DNA from: Pseudomonadota bacterium | Lineage (GTDB): Bacteria > Pseudomonadota > Alphaproteobacteria > Rhizobiales > Beijerinckiaceae | Direction: 5' to 3' | Assembly: GCA_028876585.1 (NCBI GenBank) | Contig: JAGWRL010000014.1 | Span: 1-15,310 of the forward strand | DNA length: 15,310 nt | Shown here: piece after piece, positions 11,755-15,310 of the stretch | How positions within the stretch are numbered: position 1 is the stretch's first letter | How the letters are laid out: each line of letters starts with the position of its first letter | Notes under the pieces: model-generated | What the model was told of the DNA's origin: nothing | Seen by the model: only the letters and a program-made list of their open reading frames with translations | Database searches by the model: none | Position numbers and translations under genes: made by a program

Positions 11755-14700
11755 CTATTGCGCCGCCTGCCGGCGGGCGCCGCTTGCCGGCGGCGCCAAG
11801 GGCGCCTCGCGGCGGGAGGCGGCCCATTCGGCATAGGGGCAGAGATAGAGCTGCATCAGCCGCTGCTGTTCCTGCGCCGCCTCGAAGGCGGCGATCTCGT
11901 TGGCGCGCCGGGTCAGGAACAATTGCGCCTTGCGGCTGCGGTTGAAGGCGGCGCGTTCGCGAATGTCGGCCTCGAAATTGGCGATGCGATCGCTTTCGCG
12001 CGCCAGCGATTCGGCAGCCAGCCCCGCCGCCAGCAGCGTCGCGTCGATTTTGCGCGTCGCCGCGTCGCCCTTGGTCGAAACATCGACGGCGGGCGGCGGC
12101 CCGCTCCAGAACGGCCCGACCTTGCTGTGAACCAGCTTCGCCTCCAGCCCGAGCGAGAGATCGGCGAGGTCGAGCGCGCCGGACACGCTCGCCGACCCGT
12201 CGCGCGCCGGCGCCTCGAACGGCCCGAATCGCAGCGCGCCGGAACTGAGCGCCAGCGCGGCGGATACGCCGGCGAGCGTCAGCGGCGCCTTGTCGAGCTC
12301 CGCCCCGATCTGCGCCTGGAGCTTCTTCTCGTCGAGCGCCGCGCCGCCCTGTTCGATCCGGTCGAGCGCGCGGCCGAATCCGTCGGCGTCGAGGCGCGCG
12401 ATCTTCGCCTCGTCGAGCGTCAGCCGCCCGCCGCCCGAAAGCCCGGCGATCAGCGCGGCCGCCGAGCCGCCGGCGCCGCCGAAATCGAGCGAGGCGTCGA
12501 AGCGGCCCCGCATCCCGGCCTTTTCGAGGCCGACGTCTTTCAGCGTCAGCGCGCCGCTCGCCGTCGCCTGCGTCTTGTCGCGCCGCAGCGTCAGGCGGCC
12601 GCCCGCCGCGCCGCCGTTGAGCAGCAGCGCGACGTCATCGAGCGTCAGCCGGTCGCGCGCCATCTGCAACCGCGCCGACGCGGAGCGGCCGATCCCGGCG
12701 CCAAGGTCGAGCGCGCCGATCTTCAGCCCGAGGTCGAGGCTCGGCGGGCTCAACAACGCCGGCGCGAAAGCCGCCTCCGACCACAGCGCGCCCGGTCGCG
12801 GCGGCGCCGGGCGGCCGAGCGCCAGCGCCAAAAGCCCGGCGAGCGAGGCGTGGTCGATCTCCAACGCCCCGGTGAGCGTCGGCGCCGGCGGTTGCGCGGC
12901 GTCCGCGCCTTGCGCCGTGGCCAAGAGCCGATCGAGCGACAGCGTTTCGCGGCGCGGCGTCCAGTCGAGCGCGCCGCTGAGGCGGGCGCCCGCCAGCGCG
13001 CCCGCGATCTGCGTGAAATGCGCGCCGCTTTCGCGCAGCTGCGCCTCGGCGGCGAGATCGGCCGGCGCCATGACGCCGGTTCCCGCCGCACCCAATCCGA
13101 GCGCCGCCAGCGCCGGGAACAGATCGCCGCTCTTCAGCGTCAGCCGCCCCGCGAGCAGCGGCGCCTCGCCCTCGGCCTGCGGCTTCAACGCGCCGCTCCA
13201 GGCGAGATCGGCGCCGGCCAGCGCCAGCTTCGCCTTGGCCTCGAAACCGCGCTCCCATTGGCCGGACCCGTCGAGCGAAAGCTCGGCCCGGCCGGCCGCG
13301 CCGGCGGGCAGGTTCGCGCCGAGCCGGCGCAGCAGCGCCCCCGCGTCCGGCGCGTCGAGCGTCGCATGCGCGGCGATGGCGTCGACGGGGGCCGGGGCGC
13401 GGCTCAGCGTCAGCCCAAATCGCGCCCCGGCGATCTCGCCGTCGCCCTTGAGGAAATCGAGCCCGAACGGCCCGTCGAGCGGCGGCCCGTCGCGGCGCGC
13501 CTCGAACGTCGCCTTGGCCGCGCCCAGCGCATCGGCGCGGGCGAGCAGCCAGCGGGTCAGCGGGCTCGGCGCGGCGCGCGCGAGCAAAGCGGCGAAATCG
13601 TCGAGCCGGCCGGCGTCGAGCCGCACCCGCGTCCAGCGTCCGGCCGGCGACGTCTCGCCCTCGGCGCGGATCGAGGCGCCGCCGAGATCGGCGAGCGACA
13701 GTTTCTCCAGCACGAATTTCGCGCCGTCCTTGCGGGCGCGAATGTCGAGCGAGCCGCCCTGCACGGACGCCAACCCGACCCGCGCGACGCGCAAGGTGTT
13801 GGCTTTCAGGCGGAAATCGAGGTCGGCGTCGCCGAGCCAGGCCAGCCCCGCCTCGACATTGGGCGCGACTTCGATATCGAGCGCGTCGCTGGCGAGATCG
13901 ATGTAGAGCCGGCTGCGGCTGACATCCTCGGACAGGCGGTAGACCACGCTGCCGTCGAACCGCGACGCGGCGACGCCGAGCGCGAGGTTGCGGGCGGAAA
14001 AGCCCTGCGGTGACAGGTCGAGATCCGCCGCGGCGGTGATGTCGCCCGTCGGCAGCGCCGCCCCCAAAGCCGCCAGCCGCTGCCCCAGCGCCGGCGATCC
14101 CTCGGCGATCCAGGCCGCCAGACTGGCGAAATCGCCGACCTTGCCCTGCCCGTGGCCGCGAAAGATCGGCGCCGCGCCGAGTTCCAGCGCGCCGTCGAGC
14201 GCGATATGCCCGGCGCCGGGCAGGCCGCTTTCCCATTTGAGCGCCATCTCGCCGTCGGGCGCGCCCGACAGTTCAAGCTTGGGCGCGTCGAGCGAGCGGG
14301 CGCCGAGATAAGCGACGCCGCCGCTCAGGCGCAGCGAGAATTTCGCCAGCGGCGCGTCGCGCCGCAGGCCGCGCCCGGCGAGCGACGCGAAGACGGCGAC
14401 GGCGCGGGCGGGCGAGGCGAAGGTCTCTTTGTCCTTGCGAAGGAGCGAATCGATGTTGAACGTCTTGGCCTTGAGCTCGGCCTCGATCTCCGGCCGTCCG
14501 CCGAACCGCAACGCGAGCCGCCCGCGCGTCTCCAGCGCGCGCGCGTCGGCGCCGAGCCGCACTTCGGCGTTTTCGCAGCGCGCTTCGTCGCCGCCCGCCG
14601 TCGCGTCGCAGGCGATGCGCCACGGCCAGGCGTCCCCGTCCGGCCCCGTCGCCTCGCCCGCGATCGTCGCCGCCCCGGCGAAGGCGGGCGCCTGGTCGAG

Positions 14701-15310
14701 GATGAGCCGGCCGTCGAAATCGGCGCGCGCCGCCACGGTCTCGATCTCCGCTTTCAGCGGCAGGGCGTCGCCGACGAAAGTCTCGGCCGCGATCTGGAAA
14801 TTAGCGCGCGAATCGTCGAGGGCGAAATCGCCGTGGCCGCGAAACGGGCCGCGCGTCGAGGCGGCCGAGCCGTCGAAGCTGAAGTCGCGCGCGACCAAAG
14901 CCGCCGCGCCGTCGCGCGCGACGCTGAGGTCGCCGTGGCTGACGCGGATATGCTCGAATTCGAGCGGACTGCCCTCGGGCGGCGCGAATTTCGGCCCTAC
15001 GCGAATCCGCGGCCGCTCGAAGCTGACGTCGTCGAGCCGGATGCGGGCCCCCAGCAGGCTGGTCAGGCTGAACTCGAACCGCATCGCCGGCCCTTGCAAC
15101 CAGGGCGCGTCGCGCGGGCCGATCGCGACATCGTTGAGCTTGAGATAGGGCGTCGGCAGCAGGCGCAGGGTGACGGGGCCGGAAATCCTGACCGGCGTGC
15201 CGATGCGCATGGCGATGGCGCGCGCGACCATGTCGCGCCGCGCCGTCCAGTCGATGAACGGCGGCGCAACCAGCGCCACCGTGAGCGCGGTCACCAGCGC
15301 GACGGCGATG
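11755..15310 (-). CDS. AsmA-family protein, missing the first few residues at the right edge
   Basis: A very long envelope protein; 1184 residues are visible in an open frame that still runs at the window edge, so only a short N-terminal piece is missing. The visible start is a hydrophobic anchor (IAVALVTALTVALVAPPFIDW), followed by RIGTPVRISGPVTLRLLPTPYL, typical of AsmA N-termini. The body is a long run of beta-strand repeats (recurring GALDL/GALEL and GxLxLxD units). The C-terminal AsmA-like block includes LSGGGRLTLDEAKIARLDADG and ends with SGALDLADLSLGLEAKL. After that, about 85 residues form an Ala/Glu/Arg-rich helical tail ending in a Pro/Ala stretch. Family members are anchored in the inner membrane and are thought to bridge lipids across the periplasm or affect outer-membrane assembly. 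The true start lies just right of the window. It is tail to tail with the RHH gene (1-base gap). Confidence 0.88.
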   Translation of the reverse strand, partial: IAVALVTALTVALVAPPFIDWTARRDMVARAIAMRIGTPVRISGPVTLRLLPTPYLKLNDVAIGPRDAPWLQGPAMRFEFSLTSLLGARIRLDDVSFERPRIRVGPKFAPPEGSPLEFEHIRVSHGDLSVARDGAAALVARDFSFDGSAASTRGPFRGHGDFALDDSRANFQIAAETFVGDALPLKAEIETVAARADFDGRLILDQAPAFAGAATIAGEATGPDGDAWPWRIACDATAGGDEARCENAEVRLGADARALETRGRLALRFGGRPEIEAELKAKTFNIDSLLRKDKETFASPARAVAVFASLAGRGLRRDAPLAKFSLRLSGGVAYLGARSLDAPKLELSGAPDGEMALKWESGLPGAGHIALDGALELGAAPIFRGHGQGKVGDFASLAAWIAEGSPALGQRLAALGAALPTGDITAAADLDLSPQGFSARNLALGVAASRFDGSVVYRLSEDVSRSRLYIDLASDALDIEVAPNVEAGLAWLGDADLDFRLKANTLRVARVGLASVQGGSLDIRARKDGAKFVLEKLSLADLGGASIRAEGETSPAGRWTRVRLDAGRLDDFAALLARAAPSPLTRWLLARADALGAAKATFEARRDGPPLDGPFGLDFLKGDGEIAGARFGLTLSRAPAPVDAIAAHATLDAPDAGALLRRLGANLPAGAAGRAELSLDGSGQWERGFEAKAKLALAGADLAWSGALKPQAEGEAPLLAGRLTLKSGDLFPALAALGLGAAGTGVMAPADLAAEAQLRESGAHFTQIAGALAGARLSGALDWTPRRETLSLDRLLATAQGADAAQPPAPTLTGALEIDHASLAGLLALALGRPAPPRPGALWSEAAFAPALLSPPSLDLGLKIGALDLGAGIGRSASARLQMARDRLTLDDVALLLNGGAAGGRLTLRRDKTQATASGALTLKDVGLEKAGMRGRFDASLDFGGAGGSAAALIAGLSGGGRLTLDEAKIARLDADGFGRALDRIEQGGAALDEKKLQAQIGAELDKAPLTLAGVSAALALSSGALRFGPFEAPARDGSASVSGALDLADLSLGLEAKLVHSKVGPFWSGPPPAVDVSTKGDAATRKIDATLLAAGLAAESLARESDRIANFEADIRERAAFNRSRKAQLFLTRRANEIAAFEAAQEQQRLMQLYLCPYAEWAASRREAPLAPPASGARRQAAQ

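Noticed and set aside
11731..14013. Long open plus-strand frames (760 and 538 codons) opposite the AsmA gene
   Set aside because: Arg/Gln- or Ser/Ala-rich translations without domains, caused by the third-position GC bias of the AsmA gene.
1..15310. CRISPR arrays, transposons, integrases, prophage genes, tRNA/rRNA genes
   Set aside because: No regularly spaced direct repeats, no terminal inverted repeats with a transposase, no integrase-like frame and no tRNA-like cloverleaf was noticed on either strand.
11755..15310. Recurring short DNA words such as CGTCGAGCGCG as a possible DNA repeat element
   Set aside because: They encode the recurring GALDL/GALEL peptide of the AsmA beta-repeat body and are irregularly spaced, so protein repetition explains them.

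Overview
The window looks like chromosomal DNA from a GC-rich alphaproteobacterium, most likely order Rhizobiales (Hyphomicrobiales), possibly near the Beijerinckiaceae/Methylocystaceae. This placement is inferred from the alphaproteobacterial SspB form with its C-terminal VVSIDAFRKK-like tail, the sspB - DUF4169 - ribbon-helix-helix cluster, the STAS-like/MlaE permease layout, and the strong GC bias. I see no insertion sequence, integrase, phage gene, CRISPR array, tRNA or rRNA. It reads as dense housekeeping and metabolic chromosome, with no stretch over 300 bases lacking a gene.

Layout, left to right: (1) 1-712 (+): the 3' end of a slipin/stomatin (SPFH) gene, then a DUF167 gene coupled by a 4-base stop/start overlap. 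(2) 675-3325 (-): a tight three-gene operon read aldolase-like TIM barrel -> PfkB-family kinase -> histidine-phosphatase-superfamily protein, with gaps of 3 and 2 bases. (3) 3455-6441 (+): an Mla-type lipid-transport operon (permease with STAS-like domain, ATPase, and an MCE protein whose C-terminal half looks like a fused PqiC-type auxiliary domain). (4) 6447-7508 (-): hisC, histidinol-phosphate aminotransferase. (5) 7641-9969 (+): an NMT1/SsuA-like periplasmic binding protein 1 base ahead of an 8-oxoguanine-deaminase-like amidohydrolase; no permease or ATPase of its own is present. (6) 9976-10695 (-): a DUF1796-like protein, possibly a papain-like cysteine peptidase. (7) 10813-11753 (+): sspB, DUF4169 gene, RHH_4 gene. 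(8) 11755-15310 (-): a very long AsmA-family gene missing only its first few codons at the right edge.

The blocks alternate strand. The four convergent junctions overlap (38 bases) or leave only 1-6 bases, so intrinsic terminators have almost no room there. The three divergent junctions are 117-132 bases and must hold the promoters. Several starts are TTG or GTG, chosen here from Shine-Dalgarno sequences and family alignment.

The points most worth following up are: the aldolase/kinase/phosphatase operon, which looks like a self-contained but unassigned sugar-phosphate route; the amidohydrolase, in which two motifs normal for its family (HxxE and HCPSSN) are altered; its pairing with an orphan binding protein; and the MCE-PqiC fusion. 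All family assignments come from reading motifs by eye; no database search was run.
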